From: Peptoniphilus_A sp050943655
GTDB lineage: Bacteria > Bacillota > Clostridia > Tissierellales > Peptoniphilaceae
Assembly (NCBI RefSeq): GCF_050943655.1
Contig: NZ_JBMNPQ010000002.1
Location: forward strand, 1-64,000
Direction of reading: 5' to 3'
DNA: 64,000 bases
The translations under genes and the position numbers were made by a program. This document shows positions 7,384 through 15,428 of this stretch, piece by piece. The first letter of the stretch is position 1. Each line of letters begins with the position of its first letter. Below the pieces are notes generated by a model that saw only the letters and a list, made by a program, of their open reading frames with translations, did no database searches and had not been told where the DNA came from.

Positions 7384-8610
7384 ATGGAAAATGTATTTGA
7401 TATTTTAACGGAAAGAGGATTTTTGGATCAATGCACTTATGAAGATGAGCTTCGCGAAATGCTTGGAAGCGAAAAAGTTCCTTTCTACATTGGCTTTGAT
7501 GCCACAGCAGACTCTCTAACCCTTGGTCACTTCTTACAAATTAGAGTTATGCAACACATGCAAAGAGCAGGCCACATCCCTATAGCACTTTTGGGTGGTG
7601 GAACAACTACTATCGGCGACCCATCAGGCAAGAGCGACATGAGAACTTTGATGGACAGAGAAACTATTGACTACAACGCAAAGAGATTTAAAGAACAAAT
7701 TTCTAAATTCTTGGACTTCTCTGAAGGCAAGGGCCACATTGTAAACAACGCAGACTGGCTAACTAAATTAAACTTCTTGGACTTTGTGCGTGAAATTGGT
7801 ATTCACTTCTCTGTAAACAGAATGCTAACTTTCGACTGCTACAAAAACAGAATGGAACAAGGTCTTACTTTCTTCGAATTTTCTTACATGCTTATGCAAT
7901 CTTACGACTTCTTGTACCTATATAGAAAATATGGCTGCAAGCTAGAAGTTGGTGGATCTGATCAATGGTCAAACATCCTTGGCGGTTATGAACTTGTTAG
8001 AAAACTCGAAAACGACAAAGTTTATGCAATGACTTTTAAACTTTTAACAACAGCAAATGGAATAAAAATGGGTAAAACTATGGCAGGAGCAATTTGGCTT
8101 GATGCTGAAAAGACTTCTCCATACGAAATGTTCCAATACCTAAGAAACTGCGACGACAGAGATGTAATTAAATTTATGAAACTTCTTACAATGCTTCCAC
8201 TAGAAGAAATTGCGAAGTACGAAAAACTTGAAGGTTCAGAAATAAATAAGGCAAAAGAAGTATTGGCTTATGAAATTGTAAAGGACATCCACGGCGAAGA
8301 AGCTGCAAAATCTGCACTTGATGCATCTCGTGCACTATTTGGCGGAAACAAAGAAACAAGCGACATGCCTTCTACTGAAATGAGTGAAGACGACTTTAAA
8401 GAGCCAGTTGGTCTATTAAATCTAATGACAGAGCTTTCTCTAATCAGTTCAAACTCTGAAGGAAGACGTCTAATCAAACAGGGTGGAGTTAGCGTAAACG
8501 ACGAAAAAGTAACTGATCCCGCTCGAACAGTCACTCTCGATGACTTTAAAGACGGCGAGCTTATGATTAGAAAGGGCAAGAAAGTTTATCACAAAGTTAT
8601 TGTTAAATGA
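7384..8610 (+). CDS. tyrS: Tyrosyl-tRNA synthetase
   Basis: Charges tRNA-Tyr with tyrosine in the cytoplasm. The 408-residue protein has the class I Rossmann domain with the HIGH-like motif in DSLTLGHFLQI near residue 38, a GGSDQWSNI segment near residue 193, and the KMSKS-like signature IKMGKT near residue 225. A C-terminal S4-type RNA-binding region includes GRRLIKQGGVSVND. The ATG at 7384 is chosen because GGAGG lies five bases upstream; the frame continues upstream only through the T-box leader. pepD begins eight bases after the stop and is probably co-transcribed, so it would share T-box control. Confidence 0.96.
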   Translation: MENVFDILTERGFLDQCTYEDELREMLGSEKVPFYIGFDATADSLTLGHFLQIRVMQHMQRAGHIPIALLGGGTTTIGDPSGKSDMRTLMDRETIDYNAKRFKEQISKFLDFSEGKGHIVNNADWLTKLNFLDFVREIGIHFSVNRMLTFDCYKNRMEQGLTFFEFSYMLMQSYDFLYLYRKYGCKLEVGGSDQWSNILGGYELVRKLENDKVYAMTFKLLTTANGIKMGKTMAGAIWLDAEKTSPYEMFQYLRNCDDRDVIKFMKLLTMLPLEEIAKYEKLEGSEINKAKEVLAYEIVKDIHGEEAAKSALDASRALFGGNKETSDMPSTEMSEDDFKEPVGLLNLMTELSLISSNSEGRRLIKQGGVSVNDEKVTDPARTVTLDDFKDGELMIRKGKKVYHKVIVK

Positions 8611-8618
8611 GGTGAAGT

Positions 8619-10010
8619 ATGAATATAGAACCAAAAAATGTTTTTAAATATTTTGAAGAACTATCAAACATTCCAAGAGAATCTGGAAACGAAAAAGAAG
8701 TGTCTAACTTTTTAAAAAAGCTTTGCGAAGAAAAGGGCTACGAAGTGACACAAGATGAGTCACTTAACATTATCGCAAAGGTGCCTGCAACACCAGGATA
8801 CGAAGACAGAAAAAGAGTGATCTTGCAAGGTCACATGGACATGGTTTGTGAAAAGGGAAAAGATTCAGACCACGACTTTTTGACTGATCCAATTGAATTA
8901 ATCGTTGATGGCGACAAGCTTCATGCAAATGACACTACTCTTGGAGCAGATGATGGAATTGGCGTTGCAATGTCACTTGCACTTGCAGAAGAAGAGCACG
9001 GCCCAATGACAATTGTAGTTACAGTATCAGAAGAAACTGACATGCACGGTGCCAAAAACTTAGAACCAAAACACCTTGAAGGAGATTATTTAATAAACAT
9101 CGACTCTGAAGAAGAGGGAATCCTTACAGTTTCATCTGCTGGAGGAAAGCAGTTTAGCGGAGAATTTAAAGCTGAGATGGAAGACTACTCTGGCGAAATT
9201 TTAAATATTCACCTACACGGACTTTTGGGTGGACACTCTGGAATGGAAATTGCAAACAACAAGGGAAACATGATTAAAATTATTTTTGACCTTATGGGCG
9301 AAGTTCATGGTGCAAAAATTGTCGACGTAAACTGTGGAACAAAACAAAACGCAATTCCAAGAGAAGGATATGTTTCAATTGCAGGAGACGAAGAAGAACT
9401 TAAAGTTGCAATCGAAAAGATGCTTAAAAAATATGAAAGCATTGATGGCAATTTAGAAATTGAATATGACAAGGACGAATTTTCTGGAAAAGTCATAACT
9501 GAAGAAGCGACACAAAAATTAGTAGAACTAATAGACGAGCTTCCAACAGGACCAAACACATTCCTAAACGAAGAAGAAAAAGTTCTTGAATCATCATCTA
9601 ACCTTGCAATAGTTAGAAAAAATGACGACAAAGTTGAAATTTTAGTATCACTAAGATACGCAAGCTCAAAACTTTCTGAGGAATTTGGAAATGTATATGC
9701 AAATATTGCAAAAAAATATGGCGTAGAATTTGAATTCACAAATCCATATCCAGAATGGGAATACAAAAAAGATTCAGAATTTAGAGAAATAGTTAAAAAA
9801 CTTTTCATTCAATTAGAAGGAAAAGAAATGACAGAAGAATTCACTCACGGCGGACTTGAATGCGGAGTTTTCTTCGAAAAGAACAACAACCTAGACATCG
9901 TGTCAATTGGACCAGACATAACTGGTGCTCACACACAAAAAGAAACTTTGGATATAAAATCAACAGAAAGAGTTTACGAACACTTGAAGGAAGTTTTGAA
10001 AAATATTTAA
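8619..10010 (+). CDS. pepD: Aminoacyl-histidine dipeptidase (PepD, M20 family)
   Basis: Cytoplasmic zinc peptidase that splits dipeptides such as Xaa-His and supplies free amino acids. The 463 residues match the family length. Metal-site motifs are visible: LQGHMDMVCEKG near residue 70, LGADDGIGVAM near 109, and the catalytic EE in VSEETDMHGA near 140. The dimerisation insert contains GGHSGMEI near 205, and a late HGGLECGVF supplies further ligands. Its AGGTGAAG ribosome site overlaps the end of tyrS, so a shared transcript is likely. Together with pepT and the M18 enzyme in this window it points to a peptide-based energy metabolism. Confidence 0.93.
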   Translation: MNIEPKNVFKYFEELSNIPRESGNEKEVSNFLKKLCEEKGYEVTQDESLNIIAKVPATPGYEDRKRVILQGHMDMVCEKGKDSDHDFLTDPIELIVDGDKLHANDTTLGADDGIGVAMSLALAEEEHGPMTIVVTVSEETDMHGAKNLEPKHLEGDYLINIDSEEEGILTVSSAGGKQFSGEFKAEMEDYSGEILNIHLHGLLGGHSGMEIANNKGNMIKIIFDLMGEVHGAKIVDVNCGTKQNAIPREGYVSIAGDEEELKVAIEKMLKKYESIDGNLEIEYDKDEFSGKVITEEATQKLVELIDELPTGPNTFLNEEEKVLESSSNLAIVRKNDDKVEILVSLRYASSKLSEEFGNVYANIAKKYGVEFEFTNPYPEWEYKKDSEFREIVKKLFIQLEGKEMTEEFTHGGLECGVFFEKNNNLDIVSIGPDITGAHTQKETLDIKSTERVYEHLKEVLKNI

Positions 10011-10125
10011 TTGTCTTAATAGAAAATAAGAAGGTAGTCGCAATGCGGCTGCCTTTTTTGTTATGTAAATTTTATGGGTTAAGAGCCCGCGCGATGTTTT
10101 GCCTTTTTGATGAGAACACCCAACA

Positions 10126-11310
10126 CGTCATCCTGAGCGAAGCCGAATGCGTAGCATGAGGCGCAGTCGAAGGATCTGTAGGGTCGTCCTGCGATGTATC
10201 ATTGTCTTAAAGCCAAAATGTTTTGGAGTCTCCTCTTAAAGTTTTCTCGTCAAGACGTTTAGGCTGTTTCTCCTAAAGGTGCAGATCCCTCGACAAGCTC
10301 GGGATGACCCCCTTCCACGTCATCCTGAGCGAACGAAGTGAGTCGAAGGATCTGTAGGGTCGTCTTGCGATGTGTCATCGTTTTAATGATAGGATGTTTT
10401 GGAGTTTCTCCCTCAAAGTTATTTCATCAAGACGCATAGGCTGTTTCTCCATAAGGTGCAGATCCCTCGACTACGCTCGGGATGACGGAGTGTAGAGGTT
10501 GCGGCTAAATAGGTCGTCACTATGCCTACGATTTCACTACGTTTTATGAAGAATGCCCCATTGGGCGTCATCCTGAGCGGAGCCGAATGCGTAGCATGAG
10601 GCGCAGTCGAAGGATCTGTAGGGTCGTCCTGCGATGTATCATTGTCTTAAAGCCAAAATGTTTTGGAGTCTCCCCTTAAAGTTTTCTCATCAAGACGCTT
10701 AGGCTGTTTCTCCAGAAGGTGCAGATCTTTCGACTCGAGCAAAGCTCTCGCTCAAGATGACCCCTTCCACGTCATCCTGAGCGAAGCCGAATGCAGAGCA
10801 TGAGGCGCAGTCGAAGGATCTGTAGGGTTGTGGGAGCGATGTGTTGTCGTTTTGAGGAAAATGTGTTTTGGGAGTTTCTCCATGAGATGTTCTTTTTAAG
10901 ACGCATAGGCTGTTTCCCCTAAAGTTGCAGATCTTTCGACTCGAGCAAAGCTCTCGCTCAAGATGACGGAGTGTAGAAGTTGCGGCTCAAATAGGTCGTT
11001 ACTGTGCCTATGATTTATCCACATTATATGAAAAATGCCCATTCCACGTCATCCTGAGCGAACGAAGTGAGTCGAAGGATCTGTAGAGACTAGGGAGCGA
11101 TGTGTGTTCGTCTTAACCAAGCTGCGTATTGGAGTTTCTCCCTCAAAGTTATTTCATCAAGACGCTTAGGCTGTTTCTCCTAAAGGTGCAGATCCCTCGA
11201 CAAGCTCGGGATGACGGAGTGTAGAGGTTGCGGCTCAAATAGGTCGTCACTGTGCTATGATTTCTCTGCGTTTTATAAAAAATGCCCCATCGGGCGTCAT
11301 CCTCAATTCT
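10126..11310 (+). repeat. Palindromic repeat cluster 3 (five short units)
   Basis: The gap between convergent pepD and the RsbW-like gene holds five short units in a row, at 10126-10308, 10318-10488, 10566-10760, 10770-10969 and 11047-11218, and a stub of a sixth left arm from 11295. Units abut directly or are separated by the type I linker, which includes GGCTCAAATAGGTCGTTACT. Right-arm tips alternate between a simple form (CTCGACTACGCTCGGG) and the GAGCAAAGCTCTCGC insert. Stem bases differ in matching pairs: ATCCC/GGGAT in the second unit, ATCTT/AAGAT in the third and fourth. There is no gene between 10011 and 11406. Confidence 0.92.
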
Positions 11311-11334
11311 TCCACCCTTAAAATTTCCCCAACG

Positions 11335-11361
11335 CAAAAAAGATCCTGAGAATCCTCAGGA
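11335..11361 (-). terminator. Terminator of the RsbW-like gene
   Basis: TCCTGAG (11344-11350) and CTCAGGA (11355-11361) pair around AATC. On the minus strand this is followed by a T run. Confidence 0.8.
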
Positions 11362-11406
11362 CCCGATATGTAGTTATAGTATGTATACTCAGCATTTTAT
11401 ACTGAG

Positions 11407-11799
11407 TTATATATTTTTTATTGCTATCACTTCGTTATTGTTTAGTATAAGTTCATCCGTCAGTGCTTCTACGATCATAAGGCCTCTACCACTGCATTTA
11501 AAATCTCTGCAATTGTACTCGGAGTTGTCCACTTTAACTCCCAAACCTTCGTCGCGCACTTTGATTTTTAATCGGTCATCATTTAGCGATAAATCCAAGT
11601 ACACTTTCTTCTCAAAATATTCTTTGTTGCCGTGCATGGCTCCATTTATTACAAGCTCATTTAGTATTACCTTTATATCGAAAAGTTTTTCATCATCAAC
11701 TATATATTCATCTAAATTCTTTATTGCATTATCGAGAAAGGATTTTATACAGGAGAGATCGCTATTTATGAAACCATTGTATTTATAGATACTGTCCAT
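11407..11799 (-). CDS. RsbW/SpoIIAB-like ATP-binding anti-sigma factor family protein
   Basis: A 130-residue GHKL-type ATPase domain with no other domain. The N box NELVINGAMHGN lies near residue 48, the G1 box VRDEGLGV near 86 and the G2 box GRGLMIV near 109. Family members bind ATP and either hold a sigma factor inactive or phosphorylate a STAS-domain antagonist. The start at 11799 (MDSIYKYNG) is preferred because GGAGTG lies about seven bases upstream; an ATG six codons earlier lacks that. No sigma factor or STAS protein is adjacent, so the partner is unknown. It is divergent from rubredoxin. Confidence 0.82.
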   Translation of the reverse strand: MDSIYKYNGFINSDLSCIKSFLDNAIKNLDEYIVDDEKLFDIKVILNELVINGAMHGNKEYFEKKVYLDLSLNDDRLKIKVRDEGLGVKVDNSEYNCRDFKCSGRGLMIVEALTDELILNNNEVIAIKNI

Positions 11800-11904
11800 T
11801 TCTCTCACTCCATCCACTTATTATCTACCCTTCTTAGGTTGTTATTAACCATAAAATTTTTGCAATTATTTAAATAAATTTGTGGAATGTTTTTAATTAT
11901 TGGG

Positions 11905-11910
11905 TATAAT
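11905..11910 (+). promoter_or_regulatory. -10 element before rubredoxin
   Basis: A perfect TATAAT 48 bases before the rubredoxin start. No clear -35 hexamer is seen at 17 bases. Confidence 0.55.
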
Positions 11911-11957
11911 AGATTTGAGGCACAACAGTGCACTAATCTTATAAGGAGGACTTTTCG

Positions 11958-12119
11958 ATGCAAAAATACGAATGCACACTATGCGGATACATTTATGACC
12001 CAGAAATTGGTGATGAAGACAATGGTGTAAAGCCAGGTACAGCTTTTGCTGATCTTCCAGCTGATTGGGTATGTCCACTATGCGGAGCTGAAAAATCAGA
12101 TTTCGAACCAGTTAAATAA
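11958..12119 (+). CDS. Rubredoxin
   Basis: A 53-residue electron carrier with one iron held by four cysteines. The pairs CTLCG (residues 6 and 9) and CPLCG (39 and 42) have the classic spacing, and YIYDPEIGD plus FADLPADWVCP are typical of the family. A strong AAGGAGGA site sits seven bases before the ATG, and a terminator follows, so it is a single-gene unit. In anaerobes rubredoxin often passes electrons to flavodiiron proteins for oxygen or peroxide reduction. A flavodiiron protein is encoded at 54271-55473, although the pairing of the two is inferred. Confidence 0.95.
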   Translation: MQKYECTLCGYIYDPEIGDEDNGVKPGTAFADLPADWVCPLCGAEKSDFEPVK

Positions 12120-12130
12120 TTATAAAATTT

Positions 12131-12157
12131 GCCACCCTTTTGGGTGGCGTTTTTTTG
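12131..12157 (+). terminator. Terminator of rubredoxin
   Basis: GCCACCC (12131-12137) pairs with GGGTGGC (12142-12148) and is followed by GTTTTTTT. The convergent hydrolase gene ends at 12159. Confidence 0.88.
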
Positions 12158-12158
12158 T

Positions 12159-12932
12159 TTAAAATCCTGCAATTTCTTTTGAGAACTTTATTGATGCTTC
12201 GAGCATTTGTGTTGTGAGCTGATGTGATGTCATTTCAAACACTTGGAAGTCCAATAGTTCTTTTTTTGTATAAACTTTTTCGATTTCTTCTGCAAAGTTT
12301 CTTTGTGCTTTAGGATTAACAACATTGTCTTCTTTTCCGTTAAATAATACTATCGGTCTATCTTTAAAGTTTTCTGGCTCGTTCATTGGGTCCATATCAA
12401 GGAAGAAGTCGTTAACTCTAAGCTCTGTGTAGCTTGTGTTTTCTACATCTTTAGATTTATTTACTGCTTCCACTAAAAACGCCCAGTCGTTCATTCCGTT
12501 ATAGATAAACGCCATCTTCAAATCTTTTTTAAAATTATAAAGTCCACCTGCTGTAATTGCTCCCATAGAGTGGCCAGCAACGGCAATTTCTCCTCCGAAG
12601 TTTTCTTCTACATATTTAAATATTGAAGGCGCCTCTTCGATGTTGTGCATTATCACTTCCAAAATATATTTTCTCATCACGTCTTCGTCTTCATAGTCTA
12701 TCTCTTTGGTTTTTCTTTCACCGTGAAGTTGTGCATCTGGAAGTAGGACTCTATATCCGTAGCTTGCAAAAATATTCGCCCTAAAGACCTGGTTTAATTT
12801 ACTTGAGCCCCAACCGTGGTAGAACACAATAGTCTTATCTACATTATCTCCCCTTGGTGTAATTAAAAGTGTAGGGATATCATCTATTTTAATCTCCTCA
12901 ATATCTGCATAATTAGTTTTTAAATACTTCAT
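12159..12932 (-). CDS. Alpha/beta hydrolase (esterase/peptidase-like)
   Basis: A 257-residue alpha/beta hydrolase. The oxyanion region FYHGWGSSK lies near residue 37, the nucleophile elbow GHSMGA near residue 120, an Asp-containing NGKEDNVV near 198 and a His in MTSHQL near 238, which gives a complete Ser-Asp-His triad. It lacks a signal peptide, so it acts in the cytoplasm. The layout resembles prolyl-oligopeptidase-related esterases. The natural substrate cannot be told from sequence. It converges on rubredoxin and diverges from pepT. Confidence 0.85.
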   Translation of the reverse strand: MKYLKTNYADIEEIKIDDIPTLLITPRGDNVDKTIVFYHGWGSSKLNQVFRANIFASYGYRVLLPDAQLHGERKTKEIDYEDEDVMRKYILEVIMHNIEEAPSIFKYVEENFGGEIAVAGHSMGAITAGGLYNFKKDLKMAFIYNGMNDWAFLVEAVNKSKDVENTSYTELRVNDFFLDMDPMNEPENFKDRPIVLFNGKEDNVVNPKAQRNFAEEIEKVYTKKELLDFQVFEMTSHQLTTQMLEASIKFSKEIAGF

Positions 12933-12983
12933 CGCTTCCTCCTAATAATTATTCCTTCTTTAGTGTATATCTTTTTAGAAAAG

Positions 12984-13012
12984 TTTTCAATTTCATTTAT
13001 CTCTTGTATAAT
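12984..13012 (+). promoter_or_regulatory. Probable promoter for pepT
   Basis: TTTTCA (12984-12989) and a perfect TATAAT (13007-13012) are 17 bases apart, 28 bases before the pepT ATG. The -35 is weak. Confidence 0.55.
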
Positions 13013-13040
13013 ATACTAAAGGATATACGAGGAGGCTTTC

Positions 13041-14252
13041 ATGGATAAATTAATTGAAAGATTTTTAAAATATGTAAGCATTGAAACTACAAGTGACGAA
13101 ACAAGCGAAACTACTCCATCAACAGATCGCCAACTTAACCTTGCAAAGGTTCTTTTGGAAGAGTTAAAGGAGATGGGACTTGACGCACACATCGATGAGA
13201 ACGGCTATGTCTATGGAAAGTTAGAGGGAAAGGACAAAAACAAAAAGAAAATCGGCTTCATCTCACACATGGACACTGCACCAGATATGACTGCAAAAGA
13301 CGTTAAGCCAAACATTATCGAAAACTACGACGGAAAAGACATAGTACTTAACGATGAATTTACAACAAAAGTATCTGAGTTTCCGTTCCTAAAAAAATTA
13401 AAGGGCGAAACAATAATAACAACTGATGGCACAACACTTCTTGGAGCAGACGACAAGGCCGGCATTGCAATTATTATGACTGCAATTGATGAGTTAATTA
13501 ACGACGAAGAAGGATCCTATGGCGACATTCGCGTTGGATTTACACCTGATGAAGAAATTGGCCGCGGCGCAGACAAATTTAACGTAAAAGAATTTGACGC
13601 AGACTTCGCCTACACAATCGACGGTGGAAAAGAAGGCGAACTCGAATACGAAAACTTTAACGCAGCGCGCGCAGACATTGTAATCCAAGGAAAAAATGTG
13701 CACCCAGGCTCATCAAAAGACACTATGGTAAACTCAATGGCAATAGCATTTGAACTTGACAGAATGTTACCAGTTAACGAGAGACCACAATTTACAGAAG
13801 GATACGAAGGATTTTTCCACATGATTTCTATTGACGGATCCGTTGAAGAGACAAAAGTTTCCTACATCATAAGAGATCACAGCAAAGAAAAATTTGAATT
13901 TAAGAAAAACTTAATTGAAGATATCGGAAACTTCTTAAACCTAAAATATGGCGAAAGAGTAACAGTTGAAGTTCGCGACGAATATTACAATATGAAAGAA
14001 AAAATTGCACCTCACATGGAAATAGTAGAGCTTGCAAAAGAATCAATAATAAAAGCAGGAGTAACACCACTTATAGAAGCAACAAGAGGTGGCACTGATG
14101 GCTCAAAACTTTCATACATGGGACTACCTTGTCCAAATATATTCACAGGCGGTTACAATTACCACGGAAGATACGAGCTTGTATCAGTTGACGCAATGAG
14201 AAAAGCCGTTGAAACAGTAAAAAATATAGCAAACATAGGAATAGAAAAATAA
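13041..14252 (+). CDS. pepT: Peptidase T (tripeptide aminopeptidase, M20 family)
   Basis: Cytoplasmic zinc aminopeptidase that removes the N-terminal residue of tripeptides. The 403 residues match PepT throughout. The metal site is visible as FISHMDTAPD near residue 76, LLGADDKAGIA near 135 and the catalytic pair in FTPDEEIGRG near 170; a dimerisation region includes NVHPGSSKDTMVN, and GGTDGSKLSYMGLPCPN is the late signature. GAGGAGG lies seven bases before the ATG. A terminator follows directly, so it is a single-gene unit. Confidence 0.95.
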   Translation: MDKLIERFLKYVSIETTSDETSETTPSTDRQLNLAKVLLEELKEMGLDAHIDENGYVYGKLEGKDKNKKKIGFISHMDTAPDMTAKDVKPNIIENYDGKDIVLNDEFTTKVSEFPFLKKLKGETIITTDGTTLLGADDKAGIAIIMTAIDELINDEEGSYGDIRVGFTPDEEIGRGADKFNVKEFDADFAYTIDGGKEGELEYENFNAARADIVIQGKNVHPGSSKDTMVNSMAIAFELDRMLPVNERPQFTEGYEGFFHMISIDGSVEETKVSYIIRDHSKEKFEFKKNLIEDIGNFLNLKYGERVTVEVRDEYYNMKEKIAPHMEIVELAKESIIKAGVTPLIEATRGGTDGSKLSYMGLPCPNIFTGGYNYHGRYELVSVDAMRKAVETVKNIANIGIEK

Positions 14253-14278
14253 TTTTTATTTTATAGCTTATTAAAAAG

Positions 14279-14302
14279 TCCCACTTAGGTGGGATTTTTT
14301 TT
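14279..14302 (+). terminator. Terminator of pepT
   Basis: TCCCAC pairs with GTGGGA around TTAG and is followed by eight T. Confidence 0.88.
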
Positions 14303-14340
14303 GCCTCATTCATAATGATGAGCTTGAAACGTCAAGTATT

Positions 14341-15365
14341 AAATTTTCTCGTTAAGACACTTAGGCTATTTCTTATAAAGGTGCAGATCTCTCGACTTCA
14401 AAAATCCTTACGGATTTTTTACGCTCAAGATGACGGAGTGCGGAGGTTATTAATAGAGTATGTTGCGACTGTGCCTATGGTTCGTCTACATCATATGGAT
14501 AACAACCCATCGGACGTCATCCTGAGCAAGGAAAATTTATTTTCCGCGCCGAAGGATCTGTAGATTATTCAAGCGATGTGTCATCGTTTTAATGAGAATT
14601 CCCCATCCAACGTCATCCTGAGCGAAGCCGAATGCAAAGCATGTGGCATAGTCGAAGGATCTGTAGAGACTCGGGAGCGATGTGTTTTCGTTTTAATGAG
14701 AAAGTGTTTAAGAGTAATATGCGGAAGACAAGTTTCGCAAAAAGCCGTTAAAAATTTCATTTGTTTGAGCACGCCACAATAACCACCTCGAGTTAAATAA
14801 AAAAGCTATAGAGAAAAAACTTAACAAAAATTACAACTCGCGAGTTATGAAATTTAGGCTTTTTGCGGAGAATTAAAAAGTCTAGTAAGTTCAACGTGTT
14901 TTCCGAAGTGGGCGTTGGGGGTTAGGTTGGTGCGCGAGGAGAGGGAAGGGGACAATCGCAGCGTGCGAGCGGAAGCCCCCTTCCCTTCCTCGCAAAAGGG
15001 AATACAAAATGCAGTTTTGAGATTAAGCTATTTACGATTTAACCTTAAGGTTGTTTCATTAAGACGATAAGGTCTCGCCATACTACTTTGCAGATCCCTC
15101 GACTAACGCTCGGGGAGGAAGGTTTTCTCGTTAAGACGCTTAGGCTGTTTCTCCACAAGGTGCAGATCTTTCGACTCGCGTTTCACGCTCGTTCAAGATG
15201 ACGGAGTGTAGAGGTTATGACTCAAATAGGTCGTTACTGTGCCTATGATTTATCCACTTTTTATGGAAGATGCCTCTCCATACGTCATCCTGAGCAAGGA
15301 AAATTTATTTTCCGCGTCGAAGGATCTGTAGAGACTCGGGAGCTATGTGTCATCGTTTTAATAGT
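14341..15365 (+). repeat. Palindromic repeat cluster 4
   Basis: The gap between convergent pepT and phoA. It holds a right half (14341-14437) whose tip carries the palindrome AAAAATCCTTACGGATTTTT, a left half (from 14514) whose tip carries GGAAAATTTATTTTCC, a long unit (14611-15116), a right half with the CGCGTTTCACGCTCG tip (about 15119-15202) and a last left half (from 15283). Type I linkers separate several of them. Half units stand in the order right-left around the long one. No gene is visible. Confidence 0.9.
14611..15116 (+). repeat. Long-form repeat, copy B
   Basis: Same organisation as copy A: left arm, internal block with the CGCAAAAAGCC/GGCTTTTTGCG hairpin and the G-rich/C-rich hairpin, then right arm. 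The last bases of the right arm (ATGACGG) are replaced by AGGAAGG, so this copy is truncated at its right edge. The palindrome AACTCGCGAGTT is intact here. Confidence 0.88.
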
Positions 15366-15370
15366 GCAAT

Positions 15371-15392
15371 AAAAAAAGCCACATTCCGTGGC
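15371..15392 (-). terminator. Terminator of phoA
   Basis: GCCAC (15378-15382) pairs with GTGGC (15388-15392). On the minus strand seven T follow. Confidence 0.82.
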
Positions 15393-15428
15393 TTCTTTTA
15401 TCTTATTAATCTTATCAAGCTTATCAAC

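Noticed and set aside
10126..11310. CRISPR array
   Set aside because: Repeated units of about 180 bp alternate with linkers, but both units and linkers are conserved and palindromic. There are no short direct repeats with unique spacers, and no cas genes are in the window.
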